Positions 1 through 7,291 of a DNA stretch of 26,893 nucleotides are shown one piece after another; positions within the stretch are counted from its first letter, which is position 1, and every line of letters begins with the position of its first letter. The notes beneath the pieces are model-generated. The model was not told where the DNA came from, did no database searches, and saw nothing but the letters and a program-made list of their open reading frames with translations. The position numbers were made by a program, and so were the translations under genes. Location of the stretch: positions 1 through 26,893 of the forward strand of contig NZ_CAKRAS010000040.1 in NCBI RefSeq assembly GCF_934295145.1, written 5' to 3'. Origin of the DNA: an uncultured Eubacterium sp. GTDB lineage: Bacteria; Bacillota; Clostridia; Lachnospirales; Lachnospiraceae.

Positions 1-1
1 A

Positions 2-301
2 GAATTTTTCCATGGAATGCTGGAAATTGTAGACCGCGATACACCGGTTACTGTATTTGTAGGTGAAGATGCACAGCGTTCTCTGAGTGAACGAGTAGTA
101 AAATTCCTGCCGCGTGTTTGTGCAAACTACACAGTAATTGATTCCAAAGACTACGAACTGAAAGGAATCAGCGAGGAATTCCGTGGAAATCTGTCTCATC
201 TTGTGACCCATGCTGTAACACAGCGTATTGATGCACATATGGAGCAGATCAATTGCCATCCAATGGAAATCAGAAGATATTATCGTCAGTTTGATTATTA
301 A
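2..301 (+). CDS. frlB: Fructoselysine-6-phosphate deglycase-like SIS protein, C-terminal part
   Basis: This is the 3' end of a gene whose start lies before the window. The frame is open from base 2, so the ATG at 17 is internal. The readable 99 residues begin EFFHGMLEIV, a sugar-isomerase (SIS) segment typical of FrlB/GlmS-like deglycases, and end in RRYYRQFDY. FrlB splits fructoselysine 6-phosphate into glucose 6-phosphate and lysine in the cytoplasm. The assignment leans on the next two genes, which are clear FrlC and FrlD homologues. A related Amadori-product deglycase with another amino-acid preference is possible, because substrate specificity cannot be read from this fragment. A 145-base spacer with a hairpin separates it from frlC. 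Confidence 0.8.
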   Translation, partial: EFFHGMLEIVDRDTPVTVFVGEDAQRSLSERVVKFLPRVCANYTVIDSKDYELKGISEEFRGNLSHLVTHAVTQRIDAHMEQINCHPMEIRRYYRQFDY

Positions 302-366
302 TGAATGTGAGCAAAAAGACAAATAATGATTCTGCGTGCTGAAAGAAGAACAAAGATGAAGTGACA

Positions 367-410
367 AGAGGACTGCTGAAAATCAATGTTATGTTTTTCG
401 GCAGTTCTCT
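367..410 (+). terminator. Hairpin between frlB and frlC
   Basis: AGAGGACTGCTGAAAA pairs with TTTTTCGGCAGTTCTCT across an 11-base loop, a stem of about 16 pairs with few defects. Only a weak T-run (TATTT) follows. It therefore looks more like an intra-operon attenuating or mRNA-stabilising hairpin than a full terminator. No good promoter was seen between it and frlC. Confidence 0.55.
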
Positions 411-446
411 TATTTGTGCAGGATATAAAAAACGAGGAGGGAATGT

Positions 447-1283
447 ATGAAACTGGGAATGTTTACCAGTGGCTATCAGTATTATCCGCTGGAAGTTGCG
501 TTTCAGGATGCGAAAAGAATCGGCTATGATTATATAGAACTCTGGGGAGGGCGTCCCCATGCATTTCCACCGGATCTGAAACGGGGCGGGATAGAACAGG
601 TAAAGAAATTGATCGAAGTTTATGAAATGCCGGTTCATGTGTATACACCGGAGCACAATGCATATCCTTACAATTATATGATCGGAGATTCCAGCCAGCG
701 TAAGGAAGCAGTAGATTATCTCAAAACAGCAATTGAAATGGGAAAAGAAATGGGGGCAGAATACACACTTATTTCTACCGGTCACGCGGAAAATACCATA
801 AGCAGCAGACAAATTCAGGAGCGACTGGTTGAAACACTGAGAGAACTGGCAGAATATGCACAAAAGATCCAGGAACCGATTTTGCTGGAGACACTGACTC
901 ATTTTGAAACAAATGTATGTACTACCGCAAATGATCTGCAGGAAGTACTTGAGATGGTGGATTCTCCCTTTTTATACGGAATGTGTGATGTGGTAGTGCC
1001 ATCCATTGAAGGCGAAAGTGTGATGGATTATTTTACGAAACTGGGTGACCGTTGCAGACATCTCCATCTGGTGGATTGTGATGGCAGCAGTGAGACACAT
1101 GTCATTCCGGGGGATGGTGAGCTCCCGCTTCCGGAACTTCTGGAGGAAATACAGCACTTCGGTTATCATGACACAGCTACCATTGAGCTGGTAACAGCTT
1201 ATATCCGGGAACCGTATGTGTATGCAAAACGGGCACATGACAGAGTGCGGCAAATGCTGTTGGAAGGAAAGGGAGGATGTTAA
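447..1283 (+). CDS. frlC: Fructoselysine 3-epimerase (FrlC)
   Basis: Sugar phosphate isomerase/epimerase of the xylose-isomerase-like TIM-barrel family, 278 residues, close to the usual FrlC length. FrlC interconverts fructoselysine and psicoselysine, so both Amadori epimers can enter the pathway. The sequence follows E. coli FrlC (compared from memory) in many places: the MKLGMFTSGYQ start, ELWGGRPHAFPPDLK at 31-45, and LGDRCRHLHLVDCDG near 199-213. Likely metal ligands are E148 (LLETL), D181, H207 and E247 (IELVT). The start at 447 has a strong GAGGAGGG ribosome binding site. Its end nearly abuts frlD. An epimerase for a different glycated amino acid remains possible. Confidence 0.9.
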   Translation: MKLGMFTSGYQYYPLEVAFQDAKRIGYDYIELWGGRPHAFPPDLKRGGIEQVKKLIEVYEMPVHVYTPEHNAYPYNYMIGDSSQRKEAVDYLKTAIEMGKEMGAEYTLISTGHAENTISSRQIQERLVETLRELAEYAQKIQEPILLETLTHFETNVCTTANDLQEVLEMVDSPFLYGMCDVVVPSIEGESVMDYFTKLGDRCRHLHLVDCDGSSETHVIPGDGELPLPELLEEIQHFGYHDTATIELVTAYIREPYVYAKRAHDRVRQMLLEGKGGC

Positions 1284-1285
1284 AC

Positions 1286-2083
1286 ATGGAGAAAAAGATT
1301 AAAGTTGCAGCTGTAGGAGACAATTGCGTGGATGCTTATGATCAGACAGGTGATGCATTTCCGGGAGGAAATCCGGTGAATGTTGCCGTATATACAGTCC
1401 GTCTTGGCGGGGAAGCATCTTATACCGGTGTCGTGGGAGACGATGCATATGGGAAATTAATGAAGGAGTCAATTGCAAAAAAAGGGGTGGATATTTCTCA
1501 TTTGAAAGTGATGCCTGGCAGTACGGCTGTGACACACGTGGAAATCATAGACGGAGAGCGTATTCTCGGAGACTATGAGGAAGGCGTTATGGCTGAATTC
1601 AAGCTGAGCGAAGAAGATATTGAATTTCTTGGAAGCCATGATCTGGTCGTATCCGGAATCTGGGGGATGATAGAGAATGATCTTGAGAAAATCAAGGCTT
1701 GTGGCACCAGGATTGCTTTTGACTTTGCAACGAAATATGAAAGCCCTGTGATTGATATCGCAATTCCATTTGTGGATTATGCATTTTTTGCCTATGATGG
1801 AGAAGATGAAGAATGGATGCGAAACTTCATGGAAGAAATGCAGGAAAAAGGAGCAAAGACCGTCATTGTCACCAGAGGTACAAAAGGAAGTATTGCTTAT
1901 GACGGCACAAGTTATACGGAGTTTGGAATTATCCCATGCGACGTTGTGGATACAATGGGAGCCGGTGACAGTTTCATTGCAGGCTTTTTATATGGTGTGT
2001 TACAGGGAAAATCATTACAGGAAAGTATGGAACAGGGAGCAAAGAACAGCAGTGTGACACTGGGATATAGCGGAGCCTGGTAA
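1286..2083 (+). CDS. frlD: Fructoselysine 6-kinase (FrlD, PfkB family)
   Basis: Carbohydrate kinase of the PfkB/ribokinase family, 265 residues. It phosphorylates fructoselysine to fructoselysine 6-phosphate, the substrate of FrlB. Seen in the sequence: the AAVGDNCVD start, GGNPVNVAVY near 27-36, ILGDYEEGVMAEF near 93-105, and the PfkB signature DTMGAGDSFIAGF with D228 as the expected catalytic base. The C-terminus YSGAW resembles the YHGAW of E. coli FrlD. I chose the ATG at 1286 over the in-frame ATG at 1277. The GGGAGG at 1271-1276 sits 9 bases before 1286 but directly against 1277, and the shorter product matches the family start. The gene follows frlC with only a two-base gap, so it is probably translated from the same mRNA. 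Confidence 0.9.
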   Translation: MEKKIKVAAVGDNCVDAYDQTGDAFPGGNPVNVAVYTVRLGGEASYTGVVGDDAYGKLMKESIAKKGVDISHLKVMPGSTAVTHVEIIDGERILGDYEEGVMAEFKLSEEDIEFLGSHDLVVSGIWGMIENDLEKIKACGTRIAFDFATKYESPVIDIAIPFVDYAFFAYDGEDEEWMRNFMEEMQEKGAKTVIVTRGTKGSIAYDGTSYTEFGIIPCDVVDTMGAGDSFIAGFLYGVLQGKSLQESMEQGAKNSSVTLGYSGAW

Positions 2084-2093
2084 GATCGAAATG

Positions 2094-2127
2094 AAAGAAA
2101 AGCGTCCTTTGCAGGGCGCTTTTCTTT
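2094..2127. terminator. Bidirectional terminator between frlD and lacZ
   Basis: AAAGAAAAGCGTCC pairs with GGGCGCTTTTCTTT around a short loop. The T-rich 3' arm serves frlD on the plus strand, and the complementary arm ends T-rich for the convergent beta-galactosidase gene on the minus strand. It lies 10 bases after the frlD stop and about 60 bases after the lacZ stop. Confidence 0.8.
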
Positions 2128-2186
2128 ATCAGAGACTTATTTTACAGCCCCTTTTTGTATTATAATCACATGATTTGGCTGCTAAA

Positions 2187-5100
2187 TTACAAAATTTCCG
2201 GTTTCAAGTGGAAAGAAAACGTATAATGAGTATCGTCCAGGCGATATTCTTTTGCCAGCTGAGGACCACAGCTTCCGGAACCGATACCACTCTGTCTGTA
2301 ATCGATACAGAATACGGTGTATCCGGATTTCTCCAGTTCATAATTATGACCTTTTGTGGTCAGTTCTTCTTCTGTATACTCGGACAGATTAAAGGAAATC
2401 GGCTGCTCGTTATATACGGTCAGTTTCCGGCTGTCATCAGCAACACTGACATATTCGCAATGATAGTGGCTTCCGTTTTCCTGCGGACGCATGTAATCTT
2501 CATGCAGATCACAGACACGGGAAGTAAATTTGCCAAGATAGCTTGCCCGGCGTTTGTCGATATAGCTCTCATGAGGTCCGTATCCAAAGTATTCTGCCTG
2601 ATTCATACGTTTTGACAGGAACAGGCGGATACCAAGTCGAGGGAGAAATGCCTCATTTGCCTGGAATGGATTGTCATTTTCTGTCACATCCTCGAAGTAT
2701 TCGCCATACATGCCTCGCATGATCGCATCCCGCTCAATCTCCATGCTGGATCTGACAATTCCATCCGGTGTGATGATCCATTCTGCATCAATATCCAGGA
2801 AACGCTGCCGGAAGACAGGTGCCATGGAAGATGTTGTGTGCAGTTTCAGGGAACCATCTGCCAGTGCTTCGACAGTAGTATCATAAGCACGCTGTGTCAT
2901 TTTATCATAACCTGCTTCATACCACAGTGTTTTAACTACACGGTCATTATCTGTCGGTGCACGCCAGATATTCATTTCCATCGGACGTTTTAAGAAGCTG
3001 TGATTTTTGTAGATCATGCTGTCAAACATACCGGTGAGTTTGTTGTATACATAGACGAAGTCAACACCGTTGATCGTAATGACACGATCATTTTCTGTAT
3101 AAGTAATAGCAGAAGCGGTGCCATTTGCGGCACAAGAGCAGGAGTCTGCAGCTGCTTTTTCTGCATCCAGCAGAGCGGTTAATGTATCCGTGCAGTCTTC
3201 GTTCAACATGATCTGGTCAAAACCTAGTTTGAAACCAGCTGGTGTAAATGGCTTTTCATGTAACTGATGAGAACGGATGATAACAGAGCAGGCACCGTTT
3301 TCTAATGGCTTGATCGGCAGCTGCACGGTCTTTTTGCTTCTTGGAGCAACATCTAACAGATCAGTATCCCGGATCTCACCGGAAGCAACTGCCATACCAT
3401 TTTGCAGGATTTCATAGGTCAGATATAATTCTTCTTTTAAGTTTGTAAAATCCAGATTGTTCTGCAGGATATAAGTACCGGAAGCAGCATTCTCCAGATG
3501 TACACGAACCGGACGATGTACATTTTTATATTCTTTTAGACCAGTGCTTGGCGTACGGTCCGGGTAAACAAGTCCGTCCATACAGAAGTTGCCATCGTGC
3601 GGATATTCACCGGAATCACCGCCGTAATAGAATTTTTTACGGCCGTCATTGGTGGTTCCCATATAAACACCGTGATCACACCATTCCCAGACAAAACCGC
3701 CCACGAAAGTGTCATATTGTTCCTCTAACTGATAGTAGTCCTCGATATCTCCAGGTCCATTTCCCATAGCATGGACAAATTCGCACTGAATAAACGGTTT
3801 ATCCGGGTTATTGCCCAGATATGCATGCATTTCCGGAATTGCAGCGTACATACGGCTGCGCAGATCGATATTGGAGAAATCGGTTTTTCCGCGTTTTGGA
3901 TTGCGCGGATGGTGCATGGAACTCTCATAGTGGGTCAGTCTGGTTGGATCGTAAGATTTTGTCCAGGCAAGGGCATCTTCAAAGGTGCATCCGTATCCGG
4001 CTTCATTTCCCATGGACCAGATTAGTACGCTGGTACGGTTTTTATCACGCATTACATTTTTCTGGACACGGTCTACAACGCTGTCTGTCCAGTCTTCGTT
4101 GTCAGATAAAAACGGTGGGAACGGGTTTTTCTTTCCTTCTTTCCAGATATTCAGGTTGTACAGGTTTACAACACCGTGAATCTCTATGTCGGATTCGTCG
4201 ATGACATAGAAACCATATTCGTCACACAATTCATAAAACTCCGGTGCATTCGGATAATGGCTTGTGCGGATGGCATTGAAATTGTGCTGTTTCATCAGGC
4301 TCATATCTTTGCGGATATGCTCCAGTGTAACAGCAGAACCCACATAAGGATCACTGTCATGACGGTTGGCTCCGCGGAAACGGACTTTCTGACCGTTCAG
4401 GTATACAATGGCATCCCTGATGCTGATTTCACGGAAACCGATGCGCTGACGGATCGTTTCACTGTCGGTGGACAGCGTCAGTGTATACAGATACGGATGT
4501 TCTGCATTCCAGAGTGTGAGGTCGGAAGCAGAAAATGTGATGCTGTCTCCATTGGAAACACCTTCTGCAACAGTGCAGCCGCAGGCAGCGGTCAGTTTGT
4601 AAGAAACCGGGATGGATTCACCGGCAAAGGTCAGCGGGATCGTTACATCAGCAGCGGTATAGTTGTCCTTTAACTGCGTCTGGACAAAAAAATCGCGGAT
4701 ATAATTTTGAGGTCTGGCCAATACATAAACATCACGGAAAATACCGGAATTACGGAATTTGTCCTGATCCTCCAGATAACTGCCGTCGCACCATTTCAGA
4801 ACGAGAACGGCAAGGGTGTTTTCACCTTCCCGCAGAGCATTCGTAATATCAAATTCACCGGTGGAATGAGAAACCTGATGATATCCGATAAATATGCCGT
4901 TTAACCATACATAATAACAGGAATCCACACCTTCAAAATTCAGATGGTAAGTTGCGGTTCCTTCCGGCTTCCTGTATGTAAAGCTGCGAACATAAGCACC
5001 ACATGGATTTTCATGCGGTACATATGGCGGATCAAACGGGAACGGATAGCGTGTATTGGTATACTGATGGATATCGTAGCCGTGATCCTGCCAGTTGGAC

Positions 5101-5345
5101 GGAACCGGAATTGTGTTAAAGTGACGGGTATCAAAGCCTTCTTCGTAAAAAGCTTCCTGACAATCATAAATGCTGTCAAAATACCGGAATTTCCAGTCGC
5201 CATTTAACAATAAGAAACGATCCGTTTCCGTACGGCTCCTCCAGTCTGGATCCTGAGCCGGTGATGTCGGAATGTAATAAGCACGCATCGGCTCATCGTT
5301 GACACCAAAGGTATGATTGTCTTCAAAATACTTTGGAATAATCAT
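2187..5345 (-). CDS. lacZ: Beta-galactosidase, glycoside hydrolase family 2
   Basis: A 1052-residue LacZ-type enzyme that hydrolyses terminal beta-galactosides such as lactose. No signal peptide or membrane segment is visible, so it is cytoplasmic. The domain order is the classic one: sugar-binding jelly roll (about 40-220), immunoglobulin-like domain (about 220-330), TIM barrel (about 330-640), and a C-terminal bgal-small-N domain (about 770-1045). Motifs include the GH2 stretch RTSHYPNAPEFYELCDEYG (360-378), the acid/base in IWSMGNEAGYG (E448) and the nucleophile in IQCEFVHAMGN (E522). The start at 5345 is preceded on the minus strand by GAGGAGGG. It is a lone gene, convergent with frlD. 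No transporter gene is adjacent in the window, so lactose is an assumed substrate. A short Cys/Ala-rich insert (DSCSCAANG) lies near residue 735. Confidence 0.93.
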   Translation of the reverse strand: MIIPKYFEDNHTFGVNDEPMRAYYIPTSPAQDPDWRSRTETDRFLLLNGDWKFRYFDSIYDCQEAFYEEGFDTRHFNTIPVPSNWQDHGYDIHQYTNTRYPFPFDPPYVPHENPCGAYVRSFTYRKPEGTATYHLNFEGVDSCYYVWLNGIFIGYHQVSHSTGEFDITNALREGENTLAVLVLKWCDGSYLEDQDKFRNSGIFRDVYVLARPQNYIRDFFVQTQLKDNYTAADVTIPLTFAGESIPVSYKLTAACGCTVAEGVSNGDSITFSASDLTLWNAEHPYLYTLTLSTDSETIRQRIGFREISIRDAIVYLNGQKVRFRGANRHDSDPYVGSAVTLEHIRKDMSLMKQHNFNAIRTSHYPNAPEFYELCDEYGFYVIDESDIEIHGVVNLYNLNIWKEGKKNPFPPFLSDNEDWTDSVVDRVQKNVMRDKNRTSVLIWSMGNEAGYGCTFEDALAWTKSYDPTRLTHYESSMHHPRNPKRGKTDFSNIDLRSRMYAAIPEMHAYLGNNPDKPFIQCEFVHAMGNGPGDIEDYYQLEEQYDTFVGGFVWEWCDHGVYMGTTNDGRKKFYYGGDSGEYPHDGNFCMDGLVYPDRTPSTGLKEYKNVHRPVRVHLENAASGTYILQNNLDFTNLKEELYLTYEILQNGMAVASGEIRDTDLLDVAPRSKKTVQLPIKPLENGACSVIIRSHQLHEKPFTPAGFKLGFDQIMLNEDCTDTLTALLDAEKAAADSCSCAANGTASAITYTENDRVITINGVDFVYVYNKLTGMFDSMIYKNHSFLKRPMEMNIWRAPTDNDRVVKTLWYEAGYDKMTQRAYDTTVEALADGSLKLHTTSSMAPVFRQRFLDIDAEWIITPDGIVRSSMEIERDAIMRGMYGEYFEDVTENDNPFQANEAFLPRLGIRLFLSKRMNQAEYFGYGPHESYIDKRRASYLGKFTSRVCDLHEDYMRPQENGSHYHCEYVSVADDSRKLTVYNEQPISFNLSEYTEEELTTKGHNYELEKSGYTVFCIDYRQSGIGSGSCGPQLAKEYRLDDTHYTFSFHLKPEIL

Positions 5346-5400
5346 GTAAAAACCCTCCTCATGAAAATGATTTTTTCCCTGAAATAATGAGTAAAAACGT

Positions 5401-5416
5401 AACCCTCATCTGGGTT
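5401..5416 (-). promoter_or_regulatory. Possible operator at the lacZ transcription start
   Basis: AACCC-TCATCT-GGGTT is a short inverted repeat just downstream of the proposed minus-strand -10 box, where transcription would begin. A repressor bound here would block lacZ. The arms are only 5 bp, so this is tentative. Confidence 0.3.
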
Positions 5417-5417
5417 T

Positions 5418-5446
5418 ATTATATAAAAAAACAGACCACATAGCAA
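5418..5446 (-). promoter_or_regulatory. Probable promoter of lacZ
   Basis: On the minus strand TTGCTA (5446-5441), a 17-base spacer and a consensus TATAAT (5423-5418) lie about 75 bases before the lacZ start. The -35 box sits in the loop and arm of the upstream pyrBI terminator, and the terminator T-run forms part of the spacer. Confidence 0.65.
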
Positions 5447-5550
5447 GGTATGCGGTCCGTTCTTCTGGAAATTATTATACAGTTCACCCGCGCCATTCGC
5501 AAAACATCCATTCTGGACTTTTTCGTAGCTTCGCTACTATTTTTGCTCAT
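5419..5550 (-). CDS. Possible small protein from the repeat element (doubtful)
   Basis: A 43-codon open frame on the minus strand starts MSKNSSEATKKSRMDVLRMA and has a plausible AAGGGAG ribosome binding site 9 bases upstream. It stops inside the pyrBI terminator and lacZ promoter, so its last 15 or so residues are encoded by that regulatory DNA. It begins in the palindromic repeat at 5478-5639. It may be a genuine small protein carried by the repeat, or chance. No known domain is recognised. Confidence 0.25.
   Translation of the reverse strand: MSKNSSEATKKSRMDVLRMARVNCIIISRRTDRIPCYVVCFFI
5424..5460 (-). terminator. Rho-independent terminator of the pyrBI operon
   Basis: Read on the minus strand, ACGGACCGCATA pairs with TATGTGGTCTGT around a 6-base loop. 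All 12 positions pair when two G-U wobbles are allowed. A run of seven T follows directly. On the plus strand the wobbles become A-C mismatches, which indicates that the functional transcript is the minus one, coming from pyrI. Confidence 0.75.
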
Positions 5551-5639
5551 AAAAAGGCGCTCCCTTCATCACAATATATCCAGATAATTCCTCATGCAAG
5601 CATGATCATTATCTGAATACATGTGATGAGTGAACTGTA
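5478..5639. repeat. MITE-like palindromic intergenic element
   Basis: The block is bounded by perfect 10-bp inverted ends, TACAGTTCAC (5478-5487) and GTGAACTGTA (5630-5639). Inside are TCATCACA/TGTGATGA, a long stem CAGATAAT...CATGC-AA-GCATG...ATTATCTG (5581-5615), and a small perfect hairpin GTAGC-TTC-GCTAC (5525-5537). A related short sequence occurs in the pyrB leader. Nested palindromes in a non-coding gap suggest a miniature transposable element or REP-like repeat. It could instead act as a structured 3' end of the pyrBI mRNA. No convincing target-site duplication was found. Confidence 0.55.
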
Positions 5640-5642
5640 GGA

Positions 5643-6068
5643 TTATTTCTTGTACTTTGCTTCACAGTATTTGCAGCGATATACTTCATGCTCCGGATCA
5701 GTCAGAAGAAAAATCTGATCCAGTTCCTGCTCAATAGATGTGATACAACGTGGGTTTTTGCATTTGATGACATTTGTTACAGATGTCGGAAGTTTTAATG
5801 CACGTTTCTCCACGATACGCTCATCTTTGATGATGTTTACAGTAATGTTGTGATCGATAAAACCAAGGATATCCAGGTCCAAGTTGTCGATGTTGCATTC
5901 TACTTTCAGGATATCTTTTTTACCCATCTTGTTACTTTTTGCATTTTTGATGATAGCGACACAGCAATCCAGCTCGTCCAGTTTCAGATCATGATAGATG
6001 GAAAGGCTCATGCCTGCTTTGATATGGTCTAATACAAAACCTTCTTTGATTGCACCTACGTTTAACAT
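5643..6068 (-). CDS. pyrI: Aspartate carbamoyltransferase regulatory chain
   Basis: PyrI, 141 residues, slightly shorter than the E. coli chain of about 153. It forms the regulatory dimers of the ATCase holoenzyme, where nucleotides bind and tune the catalytic PyrB trimers. The N-terminal half is the nucleotide-binding fold. The C-terminal half carries the structural zinc site with four cysteines in the family spacing: C103 and C108 (CKNPRC), then C132 and C135 (CKYC). The gene starts 3 bases after the pyrB stop, in the same minus-strand operon. The first codons MLNVGAIKEGFVLDHI match the usual PyrI start, where the sequence runs into the effector site. Confidence 0.93.
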   Translation of the reverse strand: MLNVGAIKEGFVLDHIKAGMSLSIYHDLKLDELDCCVAIIKNAKSNKMGKKDILKVECNIDNLDLDILGFIDHNITVNIIKDERIVEKRALKLPTSVTNVIKCKNPRCITSIEQELDQIFLLTDPEHEVYRCKYCEAKYKK

Positions 6069-6071
6069 TGC

Positions 6072-6989
6072 TTATACCTCCATTCCTAATAATGTAAGAA
6101 TCAGGGCCATACGAACGTAAACGCCGTACTGTGCCTGTTTGAAATATACTGCTCTCGGATCATCGTCTACCTCTGTAGAGATCTCGTTTACACGAGGCAG
6201 TGGATGGAGTACCAGCATATCTTCCGGAGCAAGTTCCATTTTTGCTTTGTCTAAGATGTAGAAATCTTTCATGCGGATGTAGTCTTCCTCGTTGAAGAAA
6301 CGCTCTTTTTGTACACGGGTCATGTAAAGAATATCCAGTTCCGGCAGAGCGTCTTCCAGACGAACCACCTCTTTGAATGGAACGTTGTTCTGTGCAAGGA
6401 CATCTTCGCGGATATAACTTGGAACACGCAGCTCTTCCGGGGAGATAAGAACAAATTTTACATTCGGGTAACGGATCAGAGCATGAATCAGTGAGTGAAC
6501 GGTACGTCCAAATTTCAGGTCACCACATAAACCAATGGTCAGATTGTCAAGATGGCCTTTGAGACTGTGAATTGTAAGAAGATCGGTAAGTGTCTGTGTC
6601 GGATGCTGATGTCCGCCATCACCTGCATTGATGACCGGGATTGTGGATTTTTCGGAGGCAACAAGCGGAGCACCTTCCTTCGGGTGGCGCATTGCACAAA
6701 TATCAGCATAACTGGAGATGACACGGATGGTATCGGAAACACTTTCTCCTTTGGCAGCGGAAGAACTGTCAGCACTGGAAAAACCAAGCACAGATCCACC
6801 AAGATTTAACATAGCTGCTTCAAAACTGAGTCGTGTTCTGGTACTTGGCTCATAGAAGCAGGTAGCAAGCTTTTTGCCGGCACATGCATGTGCATATTTT
6901 TCCGGATTCTTTTCAATATCGTTCGCGAGATTGAGCAATTTATCTGTTTCTTCTACGGATAAATCTAACGGGCTCATTAAATGTCTCAT
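6072..6989 (-). CDS. pyrB: Aspartate carbamoyltransferase catalytic chain
   Basis: PyrB, 305 residues, catalyses the committed step of pyrimidine synthesis: carbamoyl phosphate plus aspartate to carbamoyl-aspartate. Motifs present are the carbamoyl-phosphate loop YEPSTRTR (46-53), the mobile 80s loop with K80 in SSAAKGES, RHPKEG (101-106), HQHPTQTLTD (127-136), and LHPLPRVNEI (261-270). I use the ATG at 6989, which has AAGGAGGAGA just upstream. An in-frame ATG at 7028 would add 13 residues but lies within the leader hairpin and lacks a ribosome binding site. Co-transcribed with pyrI. No other pyr genes are in the window. Confidence 0.95.
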   Translation of the reverse strand: MRHLMSPLDLSVEETDKLLNLANDIEKNPEKYAHACAGKKLATCFYEPSTRTRLSFEAAMLNLGGSVLGFSSADSSSAAKGESVSDTIRVISSYADICAMRHPKEGAPLVASEKSTIPVINAGDGGHQHPTQTLTDLLTIHSLKGHLDNLTIGLCGDLKFGRTVHSLIHALIRYPNVKFVLISPEELRVPSYIREDVLAQNNVPFKEVVRLEDALPELDILYMTRVQKERFFNEEDYIRMKDFYILDKAKMELAPEDMLVLHPLPRVNEISTEVDDDPRAVYFKQAQYGVYVRMALILTLLGMEV

Positions 6990-7019
6990 AGGTCTCCTCC
7001 TTGATATGTATATATTTTC

Positions 7020-7050
7020 ACAGCTCACATGTGATGTGTGTGTGAACTGT
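7020..7050 (-). promoter_or_regulatory. Leader hairpin upstream of pyrB
   Basis: In the minus-strand leader, ACAGTTCACA pairs with TGTGAGCTGT (one G-U) around an 11-base loop, between the promoter and the pyrB ribosome binding site. No T-run follows, so it is not a standard attenuator. It shares TACAGTTCAC and ATCACATGT with the repeat after pyrI. Confidence 0.5.
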
Positions 7051-7066
7051 AAGTTTTATCTTAAAT

Positions 7067-7095
7067 ATCATATACTATGAAGTTATAAAATTCAA
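7067..7095 (-). promoter_or_regulatory. Probable promoter of pyrBI
   Basis: Minus strand TTGAAT (7095-7090), a 17-base spacer and TATGAT (7072-7067). Transcription would start near 7060, giving a leader of about 70 bases that contains the hairpin at 7020-7050. Confidence 0.65.
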
Positions 7096-7124
7096 TAGGG
7101 AGTTGCCGTTGTATGTGTAGAAAT

Positions 7125-7138
7125 TTGACCATTCAGTC
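7125..7138. promoter_or_regulatory. TGAC-N6-GTCA palindrome upstream of murE
   Basis: TTGACC-ATTCAGTCA contains TGAC and GTCA as a small inverted repeat, a shape used by several repressors. It lies in the divergent pyrB/murE spacer (6990-7291). Apart from this and the pyrB signals, I see no clear murE promoter in that spacer. Confidence 0.2.
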
Positions 7139-7291
7139 AGTGCTTTTGTGCGAAAATTCAGACTTCGTTCGAAACGGGAAAAAAGAACGGAAACGTAAGG
7201 AAAATGACTGCGTAAGTGGACTGCAAAAGACACGGAACAGCGCAAGGTTTCATATCTTAAATACAACGGTAAATCGGGGGTTGAGACTGAT

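Noticed and set aside
2141..2166. Promoter-like TTTACA and TATAAT on the plus strand after frlD
   Set aside because: The spacer is only 14 bases and there is no plus-strand gene downstream.
2175..4673. Several plus-strand open frames inside the beta-galactosidase region (for example 2175-2615 and 4176-4673)
   Set aside because: All are antisense to intact lacZ coding sequence with catalytic motifs, and none resembles a protein family.
5361..5380. A catabolite-repression (cre) site before lacZ
   Set aside because: The TGAAAATGATTTTTTCC stretch lacks the central CG and the final CA of the consensus.
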